Part shown: positions 10,601-22,600 of the stretch, piece by piece | Position numbering within the stretch: the stretch's first letter is position 1 | Layout of the letters: the number at the start of each line of letters is the position of its first letter | NCBI GenBank assembly: GCA_033964015.1 | Contig: CM066914.1 | Span: 8,857,831-8,921,830 of the forward strand | Source of the DNA: Scolanthus callimorphus | Taxonomy: Eukaryota > Cnidaria > Anthozoa > Actiniaria > Edwardsiidae | Length of the DNA stretch: 64,000 nt | Direction of reading: 5' to 3' | Program-made: the position numbers and the translations under genes | The notes under the pieces: model-generated | The model's input: the letters and a program-made list of their open reading frames with translations, nothing else | Told to the model about the DNA's origin: nothing | Database searches by the model: none

Positions 10601-13600
10601 TTGTCTTCTGACAGGTACAGGCTTGGCACTATGCCACACCTCCGCCCACATATTACCAGGTATACGCATGCGCAAACTCAGATGCCCTTCTTCACTCCAC
10701 TAAAATGCAACACAAAACATGTGATGTGAAATGTACGTGCACTTGCCTCTAATGTACACATGAACCACTAAGAGAAGTTTGGCTGTATCCGGTAAAAAAA
10801 AATTCACAGTAGCCACATGCATGCTAAGGCATGCCTATTTTTAGTAAGTAACACCGACCAGGCAAAAGGTTGCTTACCTTAGGTTTAAAGTGCAGTTCAG
10901 GTACATGGCCGGCCTTGGCTTCGTTCATTAGTTCAACCGCAGCTGACCGCTCTACATTCAGGATTTCGTCCTCCGTGATCACGAGCTCATCATCCACCCA
11001 GCCGTCGATTTCCGGCCCAGCACTCTCAACTGTACGATCACCTGCAAACAACACACGATTACATTATTGCACGAGAGTTAAAGACTGTGATGATTACTAT
11101 TATAGACCATAAACCGGCGGAGACGGCGAGGTAACTTTACAACATCCATAAGAATATACGACAAACAGGATTCTAGATACCTCTTACGACCTCCAAGCGG
11201 CAGCGTTGGGAGCCTAGTCCAGTACCGGAACTCTCCTTTGCGGCTCGGGTAGGCTGTGGTCTCAGCTAAGCTCTGGCTTCGATTATTTCCACAAAGAAAG
11301 AGTGACGATTTATAAAGCATCTCATCCATGCTACTAACAATGTGCTGAAAGCTATTTTGGCTAAGAAAGCTTCCCTTAATTTTACACTGAGTCGCCAATG
11401 TTGCTGAGCAAAAGATTATGTTGGGCCCTGTTAAACACAGTGTACCTGTACTCTGGTCTTTTTGTGCCCCCTGAGGAGGCCCTGCCGTATCGTGTGCCGC
11501 AGCATGGAGTTCTTCCCGCCGCCTGAGCTCCTCGGCTTCCTCTGATGTCTCAGGGCCTGGTAACCAGTCGTTTGGCGAGTACCAGCGCACGAAATCCTCC
11601 AATAAACAACCAGGGTTGGCGGCCTACAAAAACGAGATATAGAACATCACAATATAAAACATCATTTGCGTTAGTGAGAACGCCCATGAAATCCCATGTG
11701 TGGGATAAAGTAATCTTAAAAATCCTTAAGGGAGTCTAGTATCCCCAAATGCATCGTTTTTTGTCTTATACACCTATTTCAAAGAAGGTTGCTTCCTGAA
11801 AAACCATGTGCGTTCTTCTCGCTACAGTATAATTTCACATGATGGAAAATGTTGAAAATACTGAAAATATCAAGGGACTGAAGGCCATGTCGATCTGGGA
11901 GACCACACACTGAGTTAACAATTGTCGCTCTATGAACCGGGAACAATTGCTACACAGATGTCCTACTTTAAAGCACTTAACGATCATGTCACGTCTTCTT
12001 GTTGGGCCAAGAAGCTACAGCCGATCAAAGAGCGCAGTGCTGTTATGTTTGGTCTGCATGCGTACCTTGAAGGCTTCCATGTCCGACAGTAGTGAAGCAC
12101 TCTGCATTTGCGCACGAACCCGAGCGCCTTCTTCTGTGGTACCGAGCTGGGTCAGCACTTCGGCGTGTTCCTGTAACATGTCCTCTGTCATCGGCGCTGG
12201 TTCCTGCGCAAAATGCCGTTCCAGTTAGCAGATATAAGTTTTTCATTAGAGCAATAAACTCACTTTTGCGATAAAATGAGTTCTGGTGCACAACAAGAAG
12301 TCAACATTCCGCACTCAGCAGGCTCACCTGTGTGATGGGGATGTACAGCGGTTCCTCTGGATGCTCTAACAGATACAGGTCACCACAGGGTGACCGAGCA
12401 CCTTCTCGAACTAAGCACTCGCTGGGAGGACCACTGGGCTCCATGTTAGTGGGCTCACCACAGGACTTCCGTACGTCTGTATCTCTAGGTAACCCAAGTT
12501 CTTCTACTGCCTCAAAAAATTCATCTTCCTCGCCATCCGTACTGCTGCTAGTGCGTGACACGGGTTCGGCATCCTGGGAATCGGAGGTGGGGGAGGGATT
12601 GTTTGTGTTCCTGGGTACCTTCTTATTAGAGTCGTTATGAGAGATGTCTTGGTGGTGGGCCATTTTGATTCGCCTTCTCTCGATACAGCAGTTCAACATC
12701 TAACAAAGCAACGTCAGAGATACGCTAGCTCAGTGTTATATTTGGTACGTATGGTAATACAGCAAACTCCACTCAATTCCATTGGTGTAAGACTGTAAAA
12801 TACCCAGAGGTTTCTTTCTGTCAGTGTTGTAGAGCGGATTCCACATGACTGTCGTGAAAATAATTGCAATTGAGCAATCACTAGCCAATCAGAATCGAGA
12901 GAAATCACGACTTGCTCCTAAATGGCTTTTCTCTCAGCCATTCACAAGCCGAACCAATTACTAAGTAATTATGCAATTGTATTTACTAAAGAATTTGATT
13001 GGCTGAGAAAAAACGAGTAGCCAATGAGAACGCAAAGCAATCGCAATTACATAACAAGTGTTGACAGTCATGTGAAATCCGCTCTATAGCAAAGTTGTTC
13101 GCGTGTAAAAACAACACAAAACACCAGACACATGAACAAATCGGTTTCTTATTTGATCGATCGCTTTACCCATTCGGTTAACTCCCGTGACATAGAAGTT
13201 GGATTGCATTGGCAATGTCATGTGATCATTTCGATCGACCGAAATGGTCACGTGTGTTAACCCAGGGGCAAAATCATTTTCTTAAGGAATTGAGTAATTG
13301 TGTCAGTAAATATGGGCAACTCTTGGATTAGTCACTTACCTGTAGTTTTTGGTGAATTATACAACAGCCTAGATTAGGAGATTCCAACGACAGTCTATGG
13401 AACAAAAAGGATTACAATGACCATGCTTCGCCTTTTGCTAATACTACAGGGCATTTCATAAACGTTTGAAGAACGTTTGTTATTTTTCATGGTTCAGTAT
13501 CGTATCTTGAATTCGGCCCATGTAAAGGGATCCACAGAAGTTTTGGATCGCGGATCCCGAACCACGGATTCCGGATCCCACACCTCTGGATTCCGGATCC

Positions 13601-16600
13601 CATACCTCTGGATCCCGGATCCAATCCGTGATCAAAACTGGCAATTCTACTATCGGTTTGTTTGCCCTTTTGATTTCCGATTTTCACCTGTTTATTTGAA
13701 TTTCTAGTTTTTTTGTTATCTGAAATCGGAAAAATCTGGGACTTATTTTAAGGAAGAGATTTTCAGAAAAAAAGGATATTTTTGGGGAAAAAAAATCCGT
13801 GACCAAACCTGGCAATTCTCCTTTCGGCTTGTTTGCCCTTTCAATTTCCGATTTTCGCCTGTTTATTTGAATTTCTAGTGTTTTTGTTATCTGAGATCGG
13901 AAATATCTGGGACTTATTTTAAGGAAGAGATTTTCAGAAAAAAGGGATGTTTTTTTGGAAAAAAGGCAGACTCTTTTCAGGTTTTCCGATTCAGGTTTTT
14001 TCAAAAAGCTATCTCCAAAATTTCATTTTTTTCGATTTCCGAGATTCAGAAAATTACCCATACTATTTTCAGATTTTTTTCCAAGAAAATTTTAGAAAAA
14101 AGTTCAAGCTTTTTTCTTAAACGTGCAATCATTTTTGCCTATTTTTCCGATTCCTCCGCAAATAGAAATTGATATGTCATGGCAGGTGCGTGACATTCTA
14201 TTCCAGGGTACCCAGTCTAACATAACAACATCCGCGGTATTTCTTCGTTATTACTGTAACTATCGAGGCCTGGTGGTGGGGGCACTCCAGCCTCTGATGA
14301 CTGGTCCCCGGCAGCAGGGTAGGAGGGTCGGAGAACAGGAGAGATGGACGAGGTTGTACTTCCATCTCTCAACAGAGGCAACTCTGATCCCAGCTTGCTC
14401 AACAGGCACTATAATAACAGGGATTGCCGAGTTTGCGAGGCCGGCGCGCGAAACGCGTTTCAAATCAGTGACCAAGTGAACACTTTTTGTGCACCACGTG
14501 ATGAGGTGTTTGGCTTGCTACCGCTTGTTTCTGAAGAGGCTCGAAGAGAAAATGAAAGAGGATCAGCATAAGCTCGCTTTGTTCGGATTAACCTTGCATT
14601 ATAGACTACTGACAGGTCTCCCGACCGAGAAGCTGAGGTGACCTTGGAATAGAATGTCACGCAACTGCCACGACATATCAGTTTCTATTTGCGGAGGAAT
14701 CAGAAAAATAGGCAAAAATGATTGCACGTTTAAGAAAAAAGCTTGAACTTTTTCTAAAATTTTCTTGGAAAAAAATCTGAAAAAAGTAGTGGTAATTTTC
14801 TGAATCTCGGAAATCGAAAAAATGAAATTTTGAAGATAGCTATTTGAAAAAAAGCTGAAAAAAGTGGCGCTTTTTTCCGATTTTCGGAAAACCTGAAAAA
14901 AGTCTTCCTTTTTTTCCAAAAACTATCCCTTTTTCTGAAAAGCTCTTCCTTAAAATAAGTCCCAGATATTTCCGATTTCAGATAACTAAAACACTAGAAA
15001 TTCAAATAAACAGGCGAAAATCGGAAATTGAAAGGGCAAAAAAGCCGAAAGAAGAATTGCCAGTTTTGGTCACGGATTTTTTTTCCCAAAAAATATCCCT
15101 TTTTTCTGAAAATCTCTTCCTTAAAATAAGTCCCAGATATTTCCGATTTCAGATAACAAAAACACTAGAAATTCAAGTAAACAGGTGAAAATCGGAAATC
15201 GAAAGGGCAAAAATCCGTGGCACAAACCGGCAATTCTACTTTCCACTTGACTTTCACTTCTGATTCCAGAAAATAGCACCTTTTCCTACTTTCCATATTT
15301 GTCACTTCTGAAATCCATGAAAATACCCGACCTTATTCGGATTTTCTCTTTCAAAAAAATTCTCGGAAAAGGTCCACCTTTTTCCAAAAATAAGTCCACT
15401 TTTTACTTAATTTCAAGATTGATCAAAAACAAGAAAAAATCCTACATTTTTGTAGAATTTTGCAAGCTTTTCCGGCTGGGGAAAAGTGCCACCTTTTTGC
15501 CCTTCGAAGCTGACCCATTCCGCATTTACAAGGGCTTTTAGTCTTAGATGAAAAAATAAGACTGTCAAGTTTTGTTTCTATAGGTAAATCCATTACCTAA
15601 CGAGGGAATTCCACACTAAATCTCACGCGAAAAATCGATATCGCCCGAGTCGCGCAGCGAAGGGCGATATCGATTTTTCAAGTGAGACTTAGTGTGGAAT
15701 TCCTGAGTCGGGCAATGGATTTTCTTTGAATCCCATGCCGTAGGTTTTATTGATTTAATAATTTACAAAAAAGGCTTTACGCGCGCCAAGGAAGCCATTG
15801 CCAAACTGTTTCAATTTCAGGAAAATGCAACTTAAAAATCTCGCTAGCGAAGCGTCTTCGTTGGCGAATTAAAAGGCGTTTCATACAGTGTTTGACAGAG
15901 TTTAAAACTTTAGAAAGTAATTGTTCTTGCTTTCTCGATTGATAAATTGTAAATTTGTCGTGTAGAAATTGAATTTCATGGGTGTCCTGTGTTTTCATTG
16001 AATTCTACTTTTGCAGCCATGTAATTCCACAAAAAATCTCCCTCGATTTCAGCCAATCAGCACGCGAGATAGAGTCATAACATGGGATTGTATAGGATTC
16101 TATACTGAATATTGGCCCACTAGCTAGCCAGTACCCCGGCCCATTACATGGGTACAGTCTCTGGACACGAATTTGCTTGTATGATGTATGTATCGATTGC
16201 GTCGCTTCACATGAACATGTAGTTAAATCTCTCTTGCTAAATACACGACATACACCAAGTTTCAATTCATATGAAGTGACTACGTGACTAATGTACTTGT
16301 TCCCATTTGCTATTAAAAGAGATCAAGCGCTAAGTTTGGAAGGTTGATGCTTGAGATATTTGTTTATTTCTGTTTGATGACGTAAACGATGACACCATTT
16401 GCTATTAAAAGAGATCAAGCGCTAAGTTTGGAAGGTTGATGCTTGAGATATTTGTTTATTTCTGTTTGATGACGTAAACGATGACACCACATAACGTGAC
16501 CATGTAGTTGCCTCCCCTTGCCGTTGACATCCCCAGTCTTATTTTTCATCGAAGAAAAAAGCCCTTGTAAATGCGGAATTGGTCAATTTCGATGGGAAAA

Positions 16601-19600
16601 AGGTGACACTTTTTCCCAGCCGGAAAAGGTTACAAAAAACTAGAAATTTCTTGTTTTTCTGATCAACCTTGAAATTAAGTTAAAAAGTAGACTTTTTTGG
16701 AAAAAGGTGGACCTTTTCCGAGAATTTTTTTTGAAAGAGAAAATCCGAATAAGGCCGGGTATTTTCATGGATTTCAGAAGTGACAAATATGGAAAGTAGG
16801 AAAAGATGCTATTTTCTGGAATCAGAAGTGAAAGTCAAGTGGAAAGTAGAATTGCCGGTTTGTGCCACGGATTGGCAAACAAGCCGAAAGCAGAATTGCC
16901 AGTTTTGATCACGGATTGGATCCCTCACTCTGGATCCCGGATCCCATACTGTGGATCCCGGATCCCACATTCTGGATCCCGGATCCCATACTCTGGATCC
17001 CAGATCCCATACTCTGGATCCCGGATCCCACACCTCTGTATCCCAGATCCCATACTCTGGATCCCGGATCCCATACTGTGGATCCCGGATCCCATACTCT
17101 GGATCCCGGATCCCATACTCTGGATCCCGGATCCCATACTCTGGATCCCGGATCCCACACCTCTGTATCCCAGATCCCATACTCTGGATCCCGGATCCCA
17201 TACTGTGGATCCCGGATCCCATACTCTGGATCCCGGATCCCATACTCTGGATCCCGGATCCCTTTACATGGGCCGATTGAATGATGAGCAGATATCATTA
17301 TAAAAGGCACTGAGTACAGCGTAATGAGCGTTTGCACTCACCTTGGAATAAAAACATTATTTTCCCATCGATAACGCATCTCTAGGACAAACTCATGCCA
17401 TAAATGGGCGACGGCACGGAGACCTGAAAGAGAGAAAGAAAGCCAAATGAAAAACTCCCGGGAAGCAGCGTCCAATATGTCTTGATATGATTTGAACTGG
17501 AAAGGGGTTGTGACCGCGTCCTTCGTGTTTAAAGAAATGTTATTGATGATCACAAATTTCAACACTGCGTCAGTTCGAAACACTCGAAAGTTCTCTAGAT
17601 TCGAATGTTCTCACTCGAAAGTTCTCTAGTAGTAATGGCACCACCACCGACAAAAGTGCAGTCTGAGATTCACGTGGGACTAATGAAACGCAAAACAATA
17701 ACGTCGCAAACCAGTCAGTGGCTCTACATCTAAGTCTAAAACTTTGCACGTACCACCATGGTTGTTATAGACTATACACAGGCAGACCGCGAGAGAGAAG
17801 GTCAGGCTGTCTTCTGGCGCAGACTTCAGCCCTCGGTACCTGTCCTGTAAGAGAAGCGGTATTACACATTGTGGCAAACTTTGCTTAGGTAGAAAAACGA
17901 TTATTTCGTTGACATAACTAACATAATGGATTGAGAGCAAGAGTTGTCAGAGACAATAAGGATCATTGGACAAATAGATGCATGGAGCTTCTACTAGAAT
18001 GAAAGGATCTTGGAGGGTTCCAGGGGCGTACCCAGGATTTTTTGAAGGGGGGTTTCACTTTGCTATTCCCCTGTTCCTACCCTAAATTTCGGGAAGAACA
18101 CTGTAGACCTGGCAATTCAAAGCTTGATTTCACCTAAATATTACTCGAATTTTCCTAAGTTAGAAATTAATTAATTGATTTAAAGAATATGTTGGCTAAA
18201 AATAGGGGGTTCCGGAACCCATGGAACACCCCCCTGGGTACGCCCCTGGGTTCCTTTCATAAAGGGACAACATCAGATCGCGAAAAAGCATACTGAGGTA
18301 TCATCCATGAACAGGTGCAGACTTCCAGATGCTGTAGTGACGCAGAATGGATCGTGAGGCGAGTAGCGAGGTACGCAAATCTTTTTGCCTTCCCATAAGC
18401 CTTTACGCGCCTGCTAAGTAACGCAATACCGGTATAGTAACACTCTAGTAATGAAAAAAATGCACTAGAAAGAACACAAGTAACGACTGGGTGCAAGTCT
18501 GGAACAGGTGGTCTGTCGTATTCTTATCAAATACTGGTACTGACATAATCGTGGCAAGAAGAGTATTACCGGTTGGGATGTATCCTTGTCCTTTTCAGCG
18601 TTTGTCGCCTTTGTGTTCTGGTAATAATCATCTTGTCTGGCTTCAAGGGATGCCGCCTCCTCATCAGAATCAGGGAAAAGGTGCTATCACAGAGATGAAT
18701 AGAAAAATCTCAATTCTAAACATGGCCCTTTAATTAGAGCTAAATGCATCGATTTAATTTTGGTTGTTAACAACATTTCTCTCACTCAATATAAAATCGC
18801 AGATGCTAAAGGGGAATTCCCATTCATGACAAAAAAAATATGGTCCGGGCGGCTGCGACACCAGCCCGGGCAGCTGCGACGAGACTAGAATGTTCTGTAC
18901 CTTTAGCAGCTCTTCTACTAAAGGTTTTGGTATTGGGTACTCCTGTGGTGCCATGTCTGCGATGCTGGATATATGACTTGTTGCCTTGGTAACAGCAGAT
19001 GATAATGAAGGCACAGGGAGCCCATGACCAGGATCTGTTAACTTCTGTAAAGCTTGTGTAATATTATCTGCTAAACAAAATAATCATATAAACAAGCTCG
19101 GTTAGCATCCCCAATGTTCAAAAAAGCGAGATGACGTGAAGCCTGAAGATGAGAGTTGGTTGTTGGTGTTAATTCCAATGTTTGCTACTATGTACCGTTG
19201 TTACCAAGTGGCTGGTTGCCTATGTGTGTGCCAAAAAGGGTGTGAAAACGATAATAACTTATTAGTTTCTGAAAGGAGGCTGCATCGCTTTGCTTTCTTC
19301 CGGCTCGAATTACAAAAGAAACATCACTAAAATATAAGTTACTACTCAAACTCCATTTGCATTGGTAATAAACTCCCTGAGGATTGTAATATAAAAGAGG
19401 TAGCTAACAATCCCTTGCCATTCAGTCACTATACTTAGAAATGCTTTGTATTCTTAGTATGTTAGTATTTCATTTGAAACATTTCTTGCCAAGTCTAAAA
19501 AAGCAGCACCTTATTATATAACACAACAGTCATGCCTCACCCTGACTGGAGCCATCTGATGGACGTAAGAGTTGTACTGTAGACTCCTGTCGGTAACACA

Positions 19601-22600
19601 GCTTCATGTAATGACTTAGATGTTCTCCTGTGAACCATGTAATACAAACAGACGCATGCATCAGCTTAACAGTGCATCGGTAGATTGAAAGGTGGGGACA
19701 AGGTCTCCTTTACACTTGTTTTGAGTTCGGGTCTACAGTACCATAATTAAAATTACAAACCTAACAAGCATCGTGGATTCTCACACATTCGAACTCGGAC
19801 AGACCATTCTGGAGCTTGGAGGGGGTCTAGGTCACTAGGGAGGGAAAGGCAACAGGAATGAATGTACATCTGGAAATAACCGAAGGACTATAAAATGTGT
19901 TGTGATCATATAAACAATTCACTCTGACCAGCATTAAGAAAATATTTTCATGTAATGTTCTCCTTCGCTGCAACTAGCCTTTGGGAATTATAATTCCTGA
20001 CAAGTGCAAGAAAAATACTTGCGAGTGGTTCAATTCCCACATCCAACTCGGTAATCCACTTTATCTGCTGCTATGCTGCCTCATTCCCTATAACACTGAG
20101 AACAACCTTAGATATCAAGGACCTTTTTTTTAGAAGCCTGCTTCTACTGACTGGTTTAGACAGTTTGTTAAAAGATGCAAAAGGAAGAACTTTTATTACT
20201 TACGAATACACAGCATTGTCAACAACCACATCTTCAGATAAGCAGGGCCATGTAGTGGAAAGGTGAAGTTCACTACAATGACACAATAATATGATCATAA
20301 TAATATGAGCAATACCATACTTTACTGTATGAAATATTTTGCATCAATGATAGTCTACAATCTGCATTATACTCAGGGGCATAGCCAGGATTTGAGAAAG
20401 GGGGAGTCACATCTGTACAAATGTATGGTGCCCTTTTCCAGCTTACCAATTTTTTTCTTAATAATTACTGTATTTCTCTTCTAAAAAGGGGGGGTCACAT
20501 ACACCCAAGGACCCCCCTCTAGCTACGCCCCTGATATTGAATATGAAAAATCCACAGCAAACTGCATGTTACCTGATAGGATCATCACAAGCACCAAATG
20601 GCACAGCTCCAAAGTCCCTGTGACCTGTGTGACATGTTGCACAGGAGGGGGTGGGTGGGGCTTTCTGTGGCCAAGCATAGTCTGTCCACTCATCCAGGAT
20701 GTAGGTAAACCGTATTGATACTGTGATTGGTGGACGGGGTGACAAGGAGCAGTTCTAAAAGTGTGTGGAAAATGCAACACATTAGCATCTTAAAACTTCC
20801 CATCTAATTAATTTCATTTGTCAAATCCACCCCTCTTTCAATGGTTTGCACATAATATTTGGATATTGAAGTACGGTAGAGTAGATTTTTTTGAGAATCC
20901 AGAGCAAGAGTTCAACCTAAATTCAACATTTTATATGAATTGATAAATTTCGCTCTCTCAGAAAACAAATATTGTATCTTCATACTGCTGGTTTCATGTG
21001 GCACACAATTATTATGCAAAAACTGTGGAAATTAATTAGTGAGCATTGATTCGCTGGAAGTGATGAACTTACTCTTGCAATACTGCAGGGTACGTTTAAT
21101 ACTGTAAATTTATAGCATGGAACAAAAAGAGGAGATTTGTTGATCATTTTACCAGCTTGTCTTTGAAGACCTCTAGTAGACCAGCCAAGTGAGCATATTG
21201 TGAGGGAGTGAACCTCAAGTGGCACATCTCAAACAAAGTACGAAACTCCCCACCAAGACATACACCATAGTAGAGACGACGCCATCGCTGATGGGCTTGA
21301 ATAAACATGGGAATTGTGCTACAGAGGAAAGTGCACTATGTTAATGTAAATGGCCAGCTTCCAAGGCTTCTCATTGGAAGCTGAAAAATGCTGGGTCTCC
21401 ATGCCAAGTGGTGTTCACTGCCAGAGGGTTTATTATGTCCTCAGTGTTCTTTTTTTTACCTCCCCCTGGAACTGGGTAGGGTCAATGAATGTACGTTCCT
21501 GTACCCCTTAATTATAGACTGTAACAGTACTTTTCTACAGTAGAATTTTAGTCATAGAATATGAGTCTGTTAAACCCAAAGAAAAGGGGGTCATAGGGCT
21601 ATTCTACTATGAAGTAATTTGCCTTTTACACATTCTGGAATTCAGAAGAAACTTCTCACAGCAATACATGTATTTACCACTTGGAATTATTAAAGGCTAT
21701 TGCAATGGAGCTAAGTAGCAAGTGGCATCTAGATTCATTGTCTATCGCCTCTGTGTTCTGTGCTGGTGTCAGGACAATAAACTCTTTAAGTCCATACCTA
21801 CAATTAAAAATTTGAGGAATATTATATACATATTATATACTTGTCTTTAATATATCCACCTTTTTGTCAAAGCAAAATAAATAAATAGATATAACTTTTC
21901 AATGTCTGGGGGAGGGGGCAAGCCTTGGTCATCCTTTGTTTTGCTGGGAGGGGGAGGGGGAGAGGGGGGATTTTTGGGGGGAGATTTTGACGTACTGCAA
22001 GATAGCAGAAGACAAGGCTACTGGGAGAGTTAATGCACTCTACATGTACAGTATATGTTTCCTTACCATCTGCTAAGGCAGTGAACCCTGGGTGGGAAAT
22101 CAAAATCCATGTCAAACATTTCTGAAACAGCAGCTGGTAATCCATCATCACCTCCTGTAAGAATAGACCACCGTCCTTCATTAACACCAAACTCTAAAAT
22201 GCATTATATTTCCTTCATTCCATCCTGGAAATGATAGAACTTTCTTTCACTGCTGAACCGCACAATAAAATCAGTCACTTGAGCAATACTGCACCTTCAT
22301 GATTGATTTTAGTTCTTGATATTCTTTTGTTTCTTGTCTTGAGATAATGATGGGAAATACTGAAGCTAAAGCTGGCAAAATTGATGGTGTCCTGAACAAA
22401 GGCCCAAGTTCCTTCACGCTCCTACAGAAAAAAAGGAGATTGAACTATAAAAATGACATTATGGAATTATCTTTTCCCCACCAGGGGGAAGGGGGAAGGG
22501 AATTCACCTAAGGACCCCCAACCCCTGGAATTTACAGTGAAAAAATTCCCTTTGTGGTGGGGGTATGGATCTTTTCTGGAATTTTACCATGTATAGAAAA

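Larger units (their letters stand above)
13514..17275. mobile_element. Composite nested palindromic element
   Basis: The outer ends are inverted copies of CGGCCCATGTAAAGGGATCC (13514-13533 and 17256-17275). Inside are two side-by-side foldbacks. The first has arms at about 13634-14200 and 14650-15215 around a 450-bp centre; each arm holds two tandem diverged units of about 170 bp. The second has arms at about 15215-15560 and 16555-16870 around a centre with a further hairpin and a 92-bp tandem duplication. No transposase frame is visible, so this looks non-autonomous. It fills the 3.9-kb intron between exons at 17342 and 13394 of RAB3GAP1. Confidence 0.85.

Noticed and set aside
16806..17337. 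Overlapping frames of up to 165 codons over the GGATCC satellite
   Set aside because: Multiple frames on both strands are open only because the 21-bp unit is a multiple of three without stops.
20015..20045. GTGGTTCAATTCCCAC as a possible tRNA T-arm
   Set aside because: No matching acceptor, D-arm or anticodon arm is found upstream.
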